A stretch of DNA of 64,000 nucleotides, taken from positions 62,001 to 126,000 of the forward strand of contig CAYVAT010000006.1 of assembly GCA_964449165.1 (NCBI GenBank), given 5' to 3'. Position 1 is the first letter of the stretch. The number at the start of each line of letters is the position of its first letter. A program made the position numbers and the translations under genes. This DNA is from CAYSCW01 sp964449165. GTDB lineage: Bacteria; Acidobacteriota; Aminicenantia; Aminicenantales; Aminicenantaceae. This document shows, one piece after another, positions 7,106 to 16,957 of the stretch. The notes under the pieces were generated by a model. It did no database searches. It worked only from the letters and a program-made list of their open reading frames with translations, and was not told the origin of the DNA.

Positions 7106-9739
7106 ATGAAAAGAATACCTCTGATCATACTCATTCATTTATTATTCCTTCAATTTGCCTCTGCGGATTCATCCGAAAAAAAGACGTATGTCACAAACAA
7201 TATCAACCCTCGTCCTCCGGTAATCGACGGCATATTGGATGATCCTATCTGGGATAAGGTTGCCTGGGGAGGTGATTTTATTCAAAGGAGCCCTAACGAG
7301 GGGGAAGAACCTTCTCAAGCGACAGCATTTAAAATCCTTTATGATGACAGATATATCTATGTGGCTGTCATGGCATATGATGATGAGCCTGAAAAGATCG
7401 AGAGAAGAATGACAAGGCGGGATGACATCGAGGGCGACTGGGTTGAAGTCCATTTTGACAGTTACTTTGACCAGCGGACTGCATTCGGCTTTATGGTCAG
7501 TGTGGCCGGGGTAAAAGGTGATTTTGTCATCTCCGATGACGGTGATAACTGGGATTATACTTGGGATCCTATTTGGTATGTAAAAACTGGTACCAATGAG
7601 AAGGGCTGGGCAGCGGAAATAAGGATCCCTCTCTCTCAGCTTCGATATGGCAAAAAAGCCGATCAAATCTGGGGACTTCAGGTCACGCGCAGGATATTTC
7701 GGAAACAAGAAACATCTCAGTGGCAGCTCATCCCTCAAAAAGCTTCTGGTTGGGTCCATATGTATGGTGAGCTTTACGGTATAAAAGGGATCAAGGCGCA
7801 AAGGCAGGTTGAATTGACTCCCTATACAGTCGGGAAAATGCAGAGGTTTAAACGGGAGGAGGGCAATCCTTTCGCCACTGGAGGGCTGGAAAATCTTTAC
7901 GGCGGGCTTGACGGGAAGATCGGCCTTACCAGTGACCTGGTCCTGGATTTTACCATTAATCCTGATTTCGGGCAGGTTGAAGCAGATCCATCAGTGGTTA
8001 ACCTTACGGCTTTTGAGACCTACTACAGTGAAAAAAGGCCCTTTTTCATCGAGGGAAGAAATATTCTCAGTTTTCAGATAATGGGTGGAGATGGCAGTTT
8101 TTCAAGAGATAATCTTTTTTATTCCAGGCGAATCGGACGAAGCCCGCAATATTATCCTGATACAGAAGAAGGGGAATTTCTCGATATGCCCGAGAATACG
8201 ACCATACTCAGTGCTTTTAAAATCACGGGAAAGACAAAGAGCTGACTTTCTATCGGTATTATCGACAGTATTACAGCCAAAGAGAGTACCCAGATTAGTT
8301 ATCAGGAACAGCGCCGCTGGCAAGTTGTTGAGCCCTTTACCAATTATTTCAGCCTCCGGCTTCAGAAAGATTACAACAAGGGAAATACGATCTTCGGAGG
8401 CATGATCACGGCCACAAACCGTCACATCAAGAATGAAGAGCTGAATTTTCTTCACGATGCTGCCTATACCGGCGGATTTGACTTTATTCACCAATGGAAG
8501 AATAAAATATACTATTTCTCCCTCAAGACAGTTTTCAGTCAAGTCCGGGGAAGCAAAGAAGCTATTCTCCAAACACAGGAGTCTCCGGTCCGGTATTTCC
8601 AGCGTCCTGACACAGACCATGTTCGGGTAGATCCTAACAGGACTTCCCTTTCAGGCTATGGTGGAACACTCACCTTCGGAAAAGGCGGCAGTGCTGGATT
8701 TCGTTTTTCAAGCGGAGTAACCTGGCGCTCACCCGGGCTTGAACTTAATGATATAGGCTACCTGTACAGGTCTGACATCATCATGCAGTGGGTCTGGGCA
8801 AACTACAGGATCGCTGAGCCTTTCAGCATTTTCCGTGAGATTTCTTTTAATTTTAACGAGTGGGTAGGATGGGATTTTGGCGGAGAGCAGATCTTTAAAG
8901 GCGGAAACATGGGGATGTGGGGCCAGTTTAAAAATTACTGGAGCTTTAGCTGTGGAATAAACCGGCAAGGCGCTAGCCTATATACAAGCGCCCTTCGGGG
9001 CGGACCTGCTCTTCGATGGCCAGGAGCATGGAATGGCTGGTACTTTGTCGAGTCGGATAGCAGGAAAAAATTTAGTTATTATCTGGAAGTTTACCACTAC
9101 TATGGAGATCAGAATGATTCCAGAGAAAATGGATTCGATATTGGTGCCACATACCGTCCGAACAAGGCTCTTTCCTTATCGGTTTCACCTTTTTATGAAT
9201 ATAACCAGGAAGAACTCCAGTATGTTACTGACATGGATGTAAATGCAGGAAAAAGGTATGTTTTTGCCAGGATCGACCAGAAAACCCTGGGATTGACATG
9301 CCGCCTGAATTTGAGCCTGACTCCTGATTTATCAATCCAGCTTTACGGACAGCCCTTCATCTCTTCTGGAAAGTATTCTGAATTCAAGAATATCACTGAC
9401 TCTAGAGCTAAAGCATACGATGACCGCTTTCATGTATTCACGGAGGATGAGATAGATTATAACCCGGCTGACGAAGATTATTCTATCGACGAGAACCTGG
9501 ATGGAGTTGTGGATTATACCTTCGAGAGACCGGATTTCAACTTCCTACAGTTCCGGATGAATCTTGTTGTCAGGTGGGAATACATCCCCGGCTCGACCAT
9601 GTATCTTGTCTGGACTCAGGGAAGGACAGAAACTTCGTCCTTGGGGGATTTTTCCTTCAGAGAGGGAATGCGGGATTTATTCAGCGTCCATCCCCACAAT
9701 GTCTTCCTGATCAAATTTTCCTACTGCTTCCAGCTTTGA
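7106..9739 (+). pseudogene. DUF5916 / CBM9-like outer-surface protein, interrupted by an in-frame TGA
   Basis: One reading frame of about 877 codons, broken only by a TGA at 8243-8245. Both halves are in the same phase and the protein sequence continues across the stop (TGKTKS, stop, LSIGIIDSITAKE). Family members typically carry glycine at this point, so GGA to TGA is the simplest explanation. The N-terminus is a signal peptide (MKRIPLIILIHLLFLQFASA). A CBM9/DOMON-like beta-sandwich follows (PPVIDGILDDPIWDKV), then the DUF5916 region (VLDFTINPDFGQVEADPS, YYSEKRPFFIEG). The C-terminal half is rich in alternating aromatic strands and ends in Phe-Gln-Leu, as in an outer-membrane beta-barrel. 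The family is often found near sugar or peptide degradation genes. The ATG at 7106 is preferred over TTG 7100. It is either a real nonsense mutation or a sequence error. Reinitiation at ATG 8402 (after CGGAGGC) is conceivable. Confidence 0.8.
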
Positions 9740-9753
9740 TGGAACCAAACCTG

Positions 9754-10782
9754 CTATTGGATTGTCGCCTTTAAAACACCATCGCCATAGCTTGCAACCA
9801 GCTCGAAGGCCTGCTGGGTCTCTTCCAGTGCAAAAGCGTGAGTGGCCATAAAATCGACATTGACCTTTTGGGATGCGATCAGATCAATTGCCCTCTGAGT
9901 GCATCTATTCTGCCGTCTGATATTCTGGATGCTGATTTCCTTGCGCCGCAATTTATGAACATCAAAAGAGACCCTGTTTAAATTGGGGATACCGAGGATC
10001 AAAAGATCTCCGCCGGGCTTAAGAAGATTGATCGCCTGATCTAAGGCTTCCTGATCTCCGCAGCATTCAAAAATGGCATCAAGTTCGCCGCCGTGCTTCA
10101 AGATTTCAGTCACGATATCAGTTTGCACAGGATTTCCGGTCCAGATAGCCCCATTCTTACGGGCAGCCTCAAGCCTCTCAGCAATTTTGTCCGTAGTATA
10201 GATTAAACGGATCCCTTCTGCCAGTGCGGCAAGCATAACACTGAGTCCGATCGGCCCACAGCCCAGGACTCCGATGGTCTTCGCACTCGATTTTTTTATG
10301 AAATCAACGGCATAGACCCCGATCGACAGCGGCTCAACCAGCACTCCCTGCGCTAGGCTTAATTTCCCGTCAATTTTATAGCAGTTCTCTTCAGGCATTA
10401 CGATAGATTCACACAAACAGCCCCCCATCTGCCCGGGGAACCCGAGAAACCTAAGGTTTCGACAGGTGTGACGGCGTCCTGCCAAACACTGATCACAGTT
10501 GCCGCAGGAAACCGCCGGGTCTACAGCCACTCGGTCACCCTGCGTCACTCGAGTCACTTGATCACCGACTTTTTCTACCACCCCTGCATACTCATGGCCG
10601 ACTACCCAGGGATATTGGATAACCTGGTTCCCTGAATGGCCATGGAGGTAATAGTGCACATCCGTTCCGCAGATTCCGGCTCTCCCGATTCTAATCAACA
10701 CGTCTTGGGACGAGCATATATCTGGACGGGGAACATCCCTGATTTCGATCTTCCGGATTCCGGTCAATAAAGCGGCTTTCAT
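9754..10782 (-). CDS. Zinc-dependent medium-chain dehydrogenase (sorbitol/polyol dehydrogenase type)
   Basis: A 342-residue enzyme that should oxidise a secondary alcohol of a polyol, or reduce the ketose, with NAD(P). Catalytic zinc ligands are Cys38 (GICGTDVHYY), His63 and Glu64 (VGHEYAG), and Glu150 (VEPLSIG). The structural zinc is held by Cys93, Cys96, Cys99 and Cys107. The Rossmann motif GVLGCGPIGLS is at about 171-181. It is the last gene of a minus-strand operon, 4 bases behind the epimerase gene, and shares the transcript of a symporter and a ribulokinase-like gene. In that context a pentitol such as L-arabinitol is a plausible substrate. That is inference, and galactitol, xylitol or threonine-type activities cannot be excluded. 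Confidence 0.82.
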   Translation of the reverse strand: MKAALLTGIRKIEIRDVPRPDICSSQDVLIRIGRAGICGTDVHYYLHGHSGNQVIQYPWVVGHEYAGVVEKVGDQVTRVTQGDRVAVDPAVSCGNCDQCLAGRRHTCRNLRFLGFPGQMGGCLCESIVMPEENCYKIDGKLSLAQGVLVEPLSIGVYAVDFIKKSSAKTIGVLGCGPIGLSVMLAALAEGIRLIYTTDKIAERLEAARKNGAIWTGNPVQTDIVTEILKHGGELDAIFECCGDQEALDQAINLLKPGGDLLILGIPNLNRVSFDVHKLRRKEISIQNIRRQNRCTQRAIDLIASQKVNVDFMATHAFALEETQQAFELVASYGDGVLKATIQ

Positions 10783-10786
10783 CGGA

Positions 10787-11494
10787 TCATTTCCCCTTTC
10801 CCTTTTTCTGACCGTAATAGGCTTTGGGACCGTGCTTCCGCAGATAGTGCTTTTCTAAAAGATATTTTGGGAAGGACAGCTTTTTCTCTGTTAGAAGAAG
10901 TGTTCCCCAAGCCATCTTTGCCACTTTCTCCAGCGCGAGACTGTTGATAACCGCCTCTTCAGGTGATTTCCCCCATGCAAAAGCACCGTGCCCGGCAACC
11001 AGAACAGCCGGCATTTCCAATGGGTCGAGCTGCCTGAAGCGCTCCACGATTACCCGGCCTGTGTTCCCTTCATAATCTTCCTCCACTTCTTTCTTGCTGA
11101 TCATGCGGGTCAGCGGCACCTCACCGTGGAAATGGTCAGCATGGGTTGTTCCCAGACAGGGTAAAGGACGGCAGGCCTGGGCAAAAATGGTGGCGTAATC
11201 GCTGTGGGTATGAACGATGCCTGAAACCTGGGCAAAGGCTTTGTAGATGATCAGGTGCGTGGGGGTGTCCGAAGATGGGTTGAGATTGCCTTCTACTTTT
11301 TTTCCTTCCAGGTCCACCACCACCATGTTTTCAGGTTTGAGCCCCTCATAGGATACACCGCTTGGTTTGATGACGACCAAACCTTTTTCACGGTAGCATC
11401 CGCTCACATTCCCCCAGGTCAGGGTCACAAGCTTATAGTCAACCAGGTCCTGGTTGGCTTTCCAGACTCTCTCCTTCAGTTCTTTGAGGCTCAT
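10787..11494 (-). CDS. araD: L-ribulose-5-phosphate 4-epimerase
   Basis: A 235-residue class II aldolase-fold enzyme converting L-ribulose 5-phosphate to D-xylulose 5-phosphate, the entry to the pentose phosphate pathway. Family residues are visible: substrate-binding TWGNVSG and KPSGV, Asp76 in SSDTPTH, and zinc histidines His95 and His97 (HTHSDY) and His169 (VAGHGAF). Length and motif spacing match AraD. It overlaps the upstream kinase gene by 4 bases, which indicates coupled translation and supports the AraD reading over an L-fuculose-phosphate aldolase. Confidence 0.9.
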   Translation of the reverse strand: MSLKELKERVWKANQDLVDYKLVTLTWGNVSGCYREKGLVVIKPSGVSYEGLKPENMVVVDLEGKKVEGNLNPSSDTPTHLIIYKAFAQVSGIVHTHSDYATIFAQACRPLPCLGTTHADHFHGEVPLTRMISKKEVEEDYEGNTGRVIVERFRQLDPLEMPAVLVAGHGAFAWGKSPEEAVINSLALEKVAKMAWGTLLLTEKKLSFPKYLLEKHYLRKHGPKAYYGQKKGKGK

Positions 11495-13191
11495 GTTACC
11501 TTCCTCTGTTTTTCGCGGATGAGGATCAAATCCTTCATCACATTGTACAAGACACCCGATCCTTCCTGTGTGCCGAAGGCATCGTGCAGTTGGCTGTAAA
11601 GCCTGAATAACTTCTGGTAGATTTCCCGGTTTTCCTTTTTTGGCTCATAGACTTTTTTGATACCGGTCATAACAGCCTGAGCATCCTCTATTTTAGCAAA
11701 TCCGCTGAGCTCTTTCCCAGCGGCCACAGCTCCGAACATGGCTGCACCCAAGGCAGGTGTCTGGTCGCTCCTGGATAATTTCATCGGGCGCCCGATGATA
11801 TCTGCATAGATCTGCATCAGAAATGGATTTTTGCTGGCCAGCCCTCCGCAGTTAACAATCTCTTCCACAGCCACCCCGTATTCCCTTATGCGGTTGATTA
11901 TAGTCAGGGCCCCAAAGGCCGTTGCCTCAATCAGAGCCCTGTACATTTCATGGGCCTGGGTGTGGAGTGTCTGACCGATGATAAGCCCGCTCAGTCTGAC
12001 GTCCACCAGTATGGTACGGTTTCCGTTGTTCCAGTCCAAAGCAAGGAGGCCGTGTTCGCCCGGTTTCTGTTTGGCGGCTTCGATCTCCAGATTTTTAAAC
12101 TTTTCGTCGGTTGTCTTTCCGTATTCATCAGGAACCAGATGATTCATGAACCATAAAAAAATATCCCCCACCGCAGATTGTCCGGCTTCGATGCCATAAT
12201 AACCAGGAAGCACAGAACCATCCACGATTCCGCAGACTCCGGGGATATCGGCAACTCCCTTGTGTTTGGGGGAGACCGTGATGTCACAAGTGCTTGTTCC
12301 CAAAATCTTGACAAGGGTTCCTTCCTTGACTCCGGCGCCGACACCTCCCATGTGGGCATCGAAGGCTCCCACTGCTATGGCGATACCTGGTTTCAGGCCG
12401 AATTTTTTTCCCCACTCCGGTGTGAGCCTTCCCACGAGTTGGTCAGAAGGCACGGCTTTCTCATAGAGCCTATCCCGCAGCTCTGCTAGGGCCGGGTGCA
12501 AGGCAGCAAGATATTCTTTGTCTGGGAGGCCGCCCCATTCATCGCTGTACATCGCCTTGTGACCGGCAGCGCACACGCTGCGCAGGATTCTCTTAGGCCG
12601 AGTCTCTCCGGTCAGCACAGCCGGGATATAATCACAGATCTCCACAAAACTGAAGGCGGCATCGAAGACGTCGGGGGCGGTATTCTTGCAGTGGAGGATC
12701 TTGCTCCAGAACCACTCGGAAGAATAGGTGCCGCCTATTTTCGCCAAGTATTCCGGATGCATCTTGCGGGCCTTCTCTGTGATTTGAGCCGCTTCGGCGT
12801 GGCTGGAATGGTCTTTCCAGAGCCAGACCATGGCATTCAAATTATCCCGGAATTCCGGCAGTAATCCCAAAGGCGTGCCCTCTCTGTTGACAGGTACAGG
12901 GCTGCTTCCTGTGGTGTCGATCCCGATGCCGACGATGCTGGCCGGATCAAAACCTAGGAAATTATCCCTGGCTTGCCGGATGGCCTCTCGGATACTCCCT
13001 TCCAGACTTGCAAAGTAATCTTCAGGATTCTGCCTGGCAACATTCGGATCTGCTGGATCCAGCAGAACACCGTCTTGCCCGGAGGGATAGCTGAAGACAT
13101 GACTGGCCAGCTCGTTGCCGTTCTCCAGGTCTACGATCAGAGAACGGCAGGAATTGGTCCCGAGATCCAACCCAACGGCATATTTTTTCAT
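11491..13191 (-). CDS. araB: L-ribulokinase (FGGY carbohydrate kinase)
   Basis: A 566-residue ATP-dependent sugar kinase, of usual AraB length. It begins MKKYAVGLDLGTNSCRS with the ATP-binding phosphate loop. IDTTGSSPVPVNREGTPL and LWKDHSSHAEA are AraB-like substrate-region motifs. GAFDAHMGGVGAG carries the catalytic aspartate, and the C-terminal half has the FGGY signature region around NCGGLASKNPFLMQIYADI. It should phosphorylate L-ribulose to feed AraD, whose gene it overlaps. The ATG at 13191 follows AGGAAAATAAGG. The gap to the upstream symporter gene is 112 bases and AT-rich, so a secondary promoter there is possible. Confidence 0.9.
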   Translation of the reverse strand: MKKYAVGLDLGTNSCRSLIVDLENGNELASHVFSYPSGQDGVLLDPADPNVARQNPEDYFASLEGSIREAIRQARDNFLGFDPASIVGIGIDTTGSSPVPVNREGTPLGLLPEFRDNLNAMVWLWKDHSSHAEAAQITEKARKMHPEYLAKIGGTYSSEWFWSKILHCKNTAPDVFDAAFSFVEICDYIPAVLTGETRPKRILRSVCAAGHKAMYSDEWGGLPDKEYLAALHPALAELRDRLYEKAVPSDQLVGRLTPEWGKKFGLKPGIAIAVGAFDAHMGGVGAGVKEGTLVKILGTSTCDITVSPKHKGVADIPGVCGIVDGSVLPGYYGIEAGQSAVGDIFLWFMNHLVPDEYGKTTDEKFKNLEIEAAKQKPGEHGLLALDWNNGNRTILVDVRLSGLIIGQTLHTQAHEMYRALIEATAFGALTIINRIREYGVAVEEIVNCGGLASKNPFLMQIYADIIGRPMKLSRSDQTPALGAAMFGAVAAGKELSGFAKIEDAQAVMTGIKKVYEPKKENREIYQKLFRLYSQLHDAFGTQEGSGVLYNVMKDLILIREKQRKVT

Positions 13192-13303
13192 CCTTATTTT
13201 CCTGATCAGAAGAAAGTCATTTATTATTATATTGAATAAATACTATCTTTGCTTGTGTGGATTTTTTAATTGTTCAAATCTCTTATAAAAAATCCGCTCT
13301 CTT

Positions 13304-14929
13304 TTATTTGACCAGAATCAGGGGAGAAAAGTAAATCATGACTGTGGCGATTATTGCCAGGACGATGAGCGATAGAACGAGATCCCTTTTTGTCCAGCTA
13401 GCGCGGGAGGTCTGCTTATCCTCGGCTGAGGTGGTGGCGTAAGTTAGGCCCTGAATCTTTTCGTAAGAGGGCGGTCGGGTGAACATGCTGACCACCACCA
13501 TCAAGCCGATGCAAACCAGGGTTAAATAAACGCAGAAGTACAGGTAATTGACATGGGCAAAAGTGTACAGCCACCCACTCAGCGATTCCTTGTTGAGCTC
13601 TGCAGCCAGACGCAGCATACCGATGACGAATCCTCCCACCAGTGCGGTCAGAGCTCCCTTAGAATTTATCCTTTTCCAGAATATCCCCAGGATAAAGACC
13701 GAAAAGATGGGAGGGGCCAGGTAAGACTGGACACTCTGGAGATAATGATAAAGCTCTCCGGAGATGTATTTCATGAAAGGAATCCAGAGTATGCCGCTAA
13801 CAACGACCACGGCGGTTGCAACCCGGCCGACAAAGACCAGCCTTTTTTCTGAGGCTTTTGGCCTGATTTTTTTATAAATGTCCATGGTAAAAAGGGTGGA
13901 GCAGGAGTTGAAAACAGCAGCCAGAGAGCTCATCAGAGCAGCCAGCAATCCACCCACCACAAGTCCCCTGATGCCGGCGGGAAGCAGGGCCTTGACCAAG
14001 GTGGGAAAGGCCTGGTCAGAAGTCCCGAGCTGAAGCTGGCCTGTCTTGGCTAAGGCATAGGCAATCACCCCGGGAATAAAGAATATGAAGAAGGGAAACA
14101 GCTTCAGATAGGAGGCGAATATGCTCCCCCGTCTGGCCTGTTCTTCGTTTTTGGCAGCCAGGGCCCTCTGGACGATGACCTGGTCTGTGCACCAGTACCA
14201 TATCCCTACGATGGGTGCAGCCAGGATCATCCCTAGCCAGGGAAAATCGGGGTGGTTAAGGGGCAAAAACAGGTTGAGGTGGTCGGTTCCTGCGATCGAC
14301 ACCAGGTTGCTCCATCCTCCGATTTTGATCAGCCCCATGATGGTGACAGTGATCGAGCCGAGGAGCAAAACAAAGGCCTGAAGGCTTTCAGTGTAGACCA
14401 CAGCTCGCAGACCACCTAGTATGGTGTAGATGCCGGTCAGGATCACCGTGATCAAAGCACCGGTCCAGAATTCAACACCCATCAGGGTCTGAAACACCAC
14501 TGCACCAGCGTAGACCGTGACCGATACTTTTGTCAGCACATAGGCGACTAGAGAGATCAGCGAAAGAAACCAGCGGGCTTTGGGAGAATAACGCCTCTCC
14601 AGGAATTCCGGCATGGTGAATACCTTGCTCCGCATGTAAAAGGGAACAAAAACCCATCCCAGGAGCAGAATACACCAGGCGTGGAGCTCATAGTGACCCA
14701 TAGCCACTCCGCTTTTTGCGCCGGTTCCAGCTAACCCTACGATGTGTTCGGAGCCGATGTTGGAGGCAAAAATAGCTGTCCCTATCACAAACCAACCCAC
14801 ATGCCTCCCTGCAAGAAAATATTCAGTGGATGTGTCCTGCTTCTGCCGGATCACCCACCAGGCAATTCCCAAAATAACCAGAAAATAAAGAGCAACTACT
14901 GACCAGTCTAAAAGCTGCAACCCCTGCAT
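13304..14929 (-). CDS. Sodium/sugar symporter (SSS family, SGLT-like)
   Basis: A 541-residue inner-membrane protein with about 13-14 hydrophobic segments. SSS hallmarks are visible: STEYFLAGRHVGWFVIG, ASNIGSEHIVGLAGTG (SGLT-like sodium/sugar region), VYTESLQAFVLL, and the long conserved stretch around LLPAGIRGLVVGGLLAALMS. The start has GGAGGG eight bases upstream. It is the first gene of the symporter-araB-araD-dehydrogenase operon, so it probably imports L-arabinose or a related pentose with sodium. Substrate assignment rests on context. Confidence 0.9.
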   Translation of the reverse strand: MQGLQLLDWSVVALYFLVILGIAWWVIRQKQDTSTEYFLAGRHVGWFVIGTAIFASNIGSEHIVGLAGTGAKSGVAMGHYELHAWCILLLGWVFVPFYMRSKVFTMPEFLERRYSPKARWFLSLISLVAYVLTKVSVTVYAGAVVFQTLMGVEFWTGALITVILTGIYTILGGLRAVVYTESLQAFVLLLGSITVTIMGLIKIGGWSNLVSIAGTDHLNLFLPLNHPDFPWLGMILAAPIVGIWYWCTDQVIVQRALAAKNEEQARRGSIFASYLKLFPFFIFFIPGVIAYALAKTGQLQLGTSDQAFPTLVKALLPAGIRGLVVGGLLAALMSSLAAVFNSCSTLFTMDIYKKIRPKASEKRLVFVGRVATAVVVVSGILWIPFMKYISGELYHYLQSVQSYLAPPIFSVFILGIFWKRINSKGALTALVGGFVIGMLRLAAELNKESLSGWLYTFAHVNYLYFCVYLTLVCIGLMVVVSMFTRPPSYEKIQGLTYATTSAEDKQTSRASWTKRDLVLSLIVLAIIATVMIYFSPLILVK

Positions 14930-14968
14930 AGGTTCGTCCCTCCTTCCTTATTTAGTGAAGTCTTATTT

Positions 14969-15004
14969 TTTATATTAACTCCATGAACATGTCAAATCAT
15001 TTGA
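14969..15004 (-). promoter_or_regulatory. Candidate promoter and palindromic operator of the sugar operon
   Basis: On the minus strand, TTGACA (14995-14990) and TATAAA (14974-14969) are only 15 bases apart, which suggests an activator-dependent promoter. The -35 box sits in the palindrome TCAAATCATTTGA (14992-15004). A second TCATTTGAA lies 12 bases further upstream, which would fit a dimeric regulator. Confidence 0.35.
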
Positions 15005-15083
15005 ACACTCATTTGAAGAGTAAGCATTCTTTTCCCAAATGGATAACTTCTGCTTCTGCAGAAAACATTTTTGTTGCGCCTGA

Positions 15084-15163
15084 AAGCATCCTCAAGACTG
15101 TGATGAATTTAAATATAATATGCTGAATAAAAAAGGGTGAGGGATGGGGAAATAAGGATGCTT
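15084..15163. repeat. MITE-like element with 9-bp inverted ends, short copy
   Basis: AAGCATCCT (15084-15092) and AGGATGCTT (15155-15163) are perfect inverted ends of an 80-bp element in the gap between divergent sugar genes. Its first about 65 bases, up to GGGTGAGGGATGG, match the reverse complement of 46525-46589 closely. Its right end matches the reverse complement of 46408-46425. It therefore looks like an internally deleted form of the 182-bp copy at 46408-46589. The rest of the 14930-15268 gap holds the two promoters listed. Confidence 0.65.
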
Positions 15164-15181
15164 ACGTTCCGCCCCCTTGAT

Positions 15182-15210
15182 TTGACCATCCTGAAGGGCC
15201 GTGTTATAAA
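15182..15210 (+). promoter_or_regulatory. Promoter of the GH51 gene
   Basis: TTGACC (15182-15187), 17 bases, TATAAA (15205-15210), about 60 bases before the ATG and just outside the MITE-like element. Confidence 0.6.
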
Positions 15211-15268
15211 GATTGCACTGAAAATTGTTTTTATTACAGGATATTTACCCTAAAAAGAGGAGGAGAGA

Positions 15269-16846
15269 ATGACTCCAAAGATGAAGGCCTGGTCGCGGAT
15301 TGCCACTGGTTTGATAATGGTTATCCTGCTTGCTTTCAGCATACACTCTTTACTGGCCAAGCAGGATACAGAAAACAGGATCATTATCAGCGCTGACCAG
15401 GGCAAACACATCATCTGCAGGAACATCTACGGACACTTTTCCGAACACCTGGGACGATGCATCTATGAAGGCTATTGGGTGGGAGAGGACAGCCCGATTA
15501 AAAATGTGCGCGGCATCCGTCAGGATGTGGTGGAGGCTCTGAAAAAAATAAAGATCCCAGTGCTTCGTTGGCCGGGGGGATGCTTTGCAGACGAGTATCA
15601 CTGGAAAGACGGGATCGGCCCGCGGAGCGAGCGCCCTACGATGGTAAACACCCACTGGGGCAGAGTGACAGAAAACAATCACTTCGGCACTCACGAATTC
15701 CTGGATCTGTGCGAGCAACTGGAATGCAAGCCCTATATTTGCGGGAATGTGGGGAGCGGGACAGTGCAGGAAATGCAGGAGTGGGTCGAGTATATCACTT
15801 TTGACGGGATCAGTCCGATGGCTGACCTCCGCCGGCAAAACGGCAGAGACAAGCCCTGGCAGCTCAAATTTTTCGGAGTGGGCAACGAGAACTGGGGCTG
15901 CGGGGGAACCATGCGGCCTGAGTATTATGCCGATGTCTACAGACGGTACCAGACCTATGTCCGAAACTTCTCTGGAAACAGAATTGCCAAGATCGCCTGC
16001 GGAAGCTACGGCGACAATACCCACTGGACAGAGGTTCTGATGCGGGAAGCCAGAGACCTGATGGGAGGGCTGAGCTTCCATTACTACACGGTGCCGGGTG
16101 GATGGGGAAACAAAAATTCCGCCACCGAGTTTAGCGAAGCCGACTGGTTTGAAACGATGAAGCTCGGCCTGCGTATGGAAGATTTCATACAAACACATTG
16201 TACAATCATGGACAGGTACGACCCGGAAAAACAGGTAGGGCTCTTTGTGGATGAATGGGGAACCTGGTATGAGGTGGAGCCTGGAACTAATCCCGGCTTT
16301 CTCTACCAGCAGAACACGCTCCGGGATGCCCTGGTGGCTGGCCTAACGCTGAATATTTTCAACAACCACTGCGACAGGATCCGCATGGCCAACCTGGCCC
16401 AGACTATCAATGTGCTTCAGGCCGTGATCCTCACTCAGGGCGAGGAGATGATTCAAACGCCCACCTATCATGTGTTTGACTTGTACAAAGTCCACCAGGA
16501 TTCAACTCTCCTGCCCGTCAACCTGCAGTGCTCCCGGTACAGCTTCAGAACCGAAGATATCCCTTTGCTGAGCGTTTCGGCATCCCGGGATAAAGAGGGA
16601 AAAATCCATATCTCCCTGTGCAACCTGGATCCGAATCAAGCCGCAGAGGTTCTGTGTGAAATCCGTGGGACTCAGGCGAAAATCGTCTCCGGCCGCGTAC
16701 TCACCGCAGCAAAAATGAACGCCCACAACACCTTTGAAAGCCCCCATACAGTCAAGACAGAAGCTTTCCAGGATTTTCGATTGAAGGATAACAAAATACA
16801 AACCACATTACCCTCAAAGTGTGTGGTTGTTTTGGAGATCGAATGA
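15269..16846 (+). CDS. Alpha-L-arabinofuranosidase, GH51, exported
   Basis: A 525-residue retaining glycosidase that removes terminal alpha-L-arabinofuranosyl residues from arabinan or arabinoxylan. An N-terminal signal segment ends around HSLLAKQD, placing it in the periplasm or outside. The (beta/alpha)8 domain shows IYGHFSEHLGRCIYEG, VLRWPGGCFADEYHW, the acid/base Glu207 in GVGNENWG and the nucleophile Glu329 in FVDEWGTWY. A C-terminal beta-sandwich completes the usual GH51 architecture. The start has GAGGAGGAGAGA. It lies divergent from the symporter/araBAD-type operon and convergent with a GH127 gene, so arabinose release, uptake and catabolism are encoded together. Confidence 0.92.
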   Translation: MTPKMKAWSRIATGLIMVILLAFSIHSLLAKQDTENRIIISADQGKHIICRNIYGHFSEHLGRCIYEGYWVGEDSPIKNVRGIRQDVVEALKKIKIPVLRWPGGCFADEYHWKDGIGPRSERPTMVNTHWGRVTENNHFGTHEFLDLCEQLECKPYICGNVGSGTVQEMQEWVEYITFDGISPMADLRRQNGRDKPWQLKFFGVGNENWGCGGTMRPEYYADVYRRYQTYVRNFSGNRIAKIACGSYGDNTHWTEVLMREARDLMGGLSFHYYTVPGGWGNKNSATEFSEADWFETMKLGLRMEDFIQTHCTIMDRYDPEKQVGLFVDEWGTWYEVEPGTNPGFLYQQNTLRDALVAGLTLNIFNNHCDRIRMANLAQTINVLQAVILTQGEEMIQTPTYHVFDLYKVHQDSTLLPVNLQCSRYSFRTEDIPLLSVSASRDKEGKIHISLCNLDPNQAAEVLCEIRGTQAKIVSGRVLTAAKMNAHNTFESPHTVKTEAFQDFRLKDNKIQTTLPSKCVVVLEIE

Positions 16847-16957
16847 CAGAGGCCTGTAAATCCGCGAAGCTAAGCTACCGCGCAAGCTCGATTGATTTTT
16901 AGGAGATATTTTCCTGTTTCGGGAAATACAGAAGATGGCCAGCGGCAAAATTCAGTG

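Noticed and set aside
7051..7242. 63-residue frame with a good ribosome site ahead of the DUF5916 gene
   Set aside because: It overlaps the real gene in another frame, has no recognisable features and loses against the signal peptide start at 7106. A leader peptide cannot be fully excluded.
8243..8290. Selenocysteine at the TGA codon
   Set aside because: The family position is normally glycine, not cysteine, and I see no convincing hairpin of SECIS type immediately downstream.
8230..8410. Frameshift in the DUF5916 gene
   Set aside because: The two halves start 1302 bases apart, a multiple of three, and the protein continues in the same frame across the stop, so the lesion is a nonsense codon.
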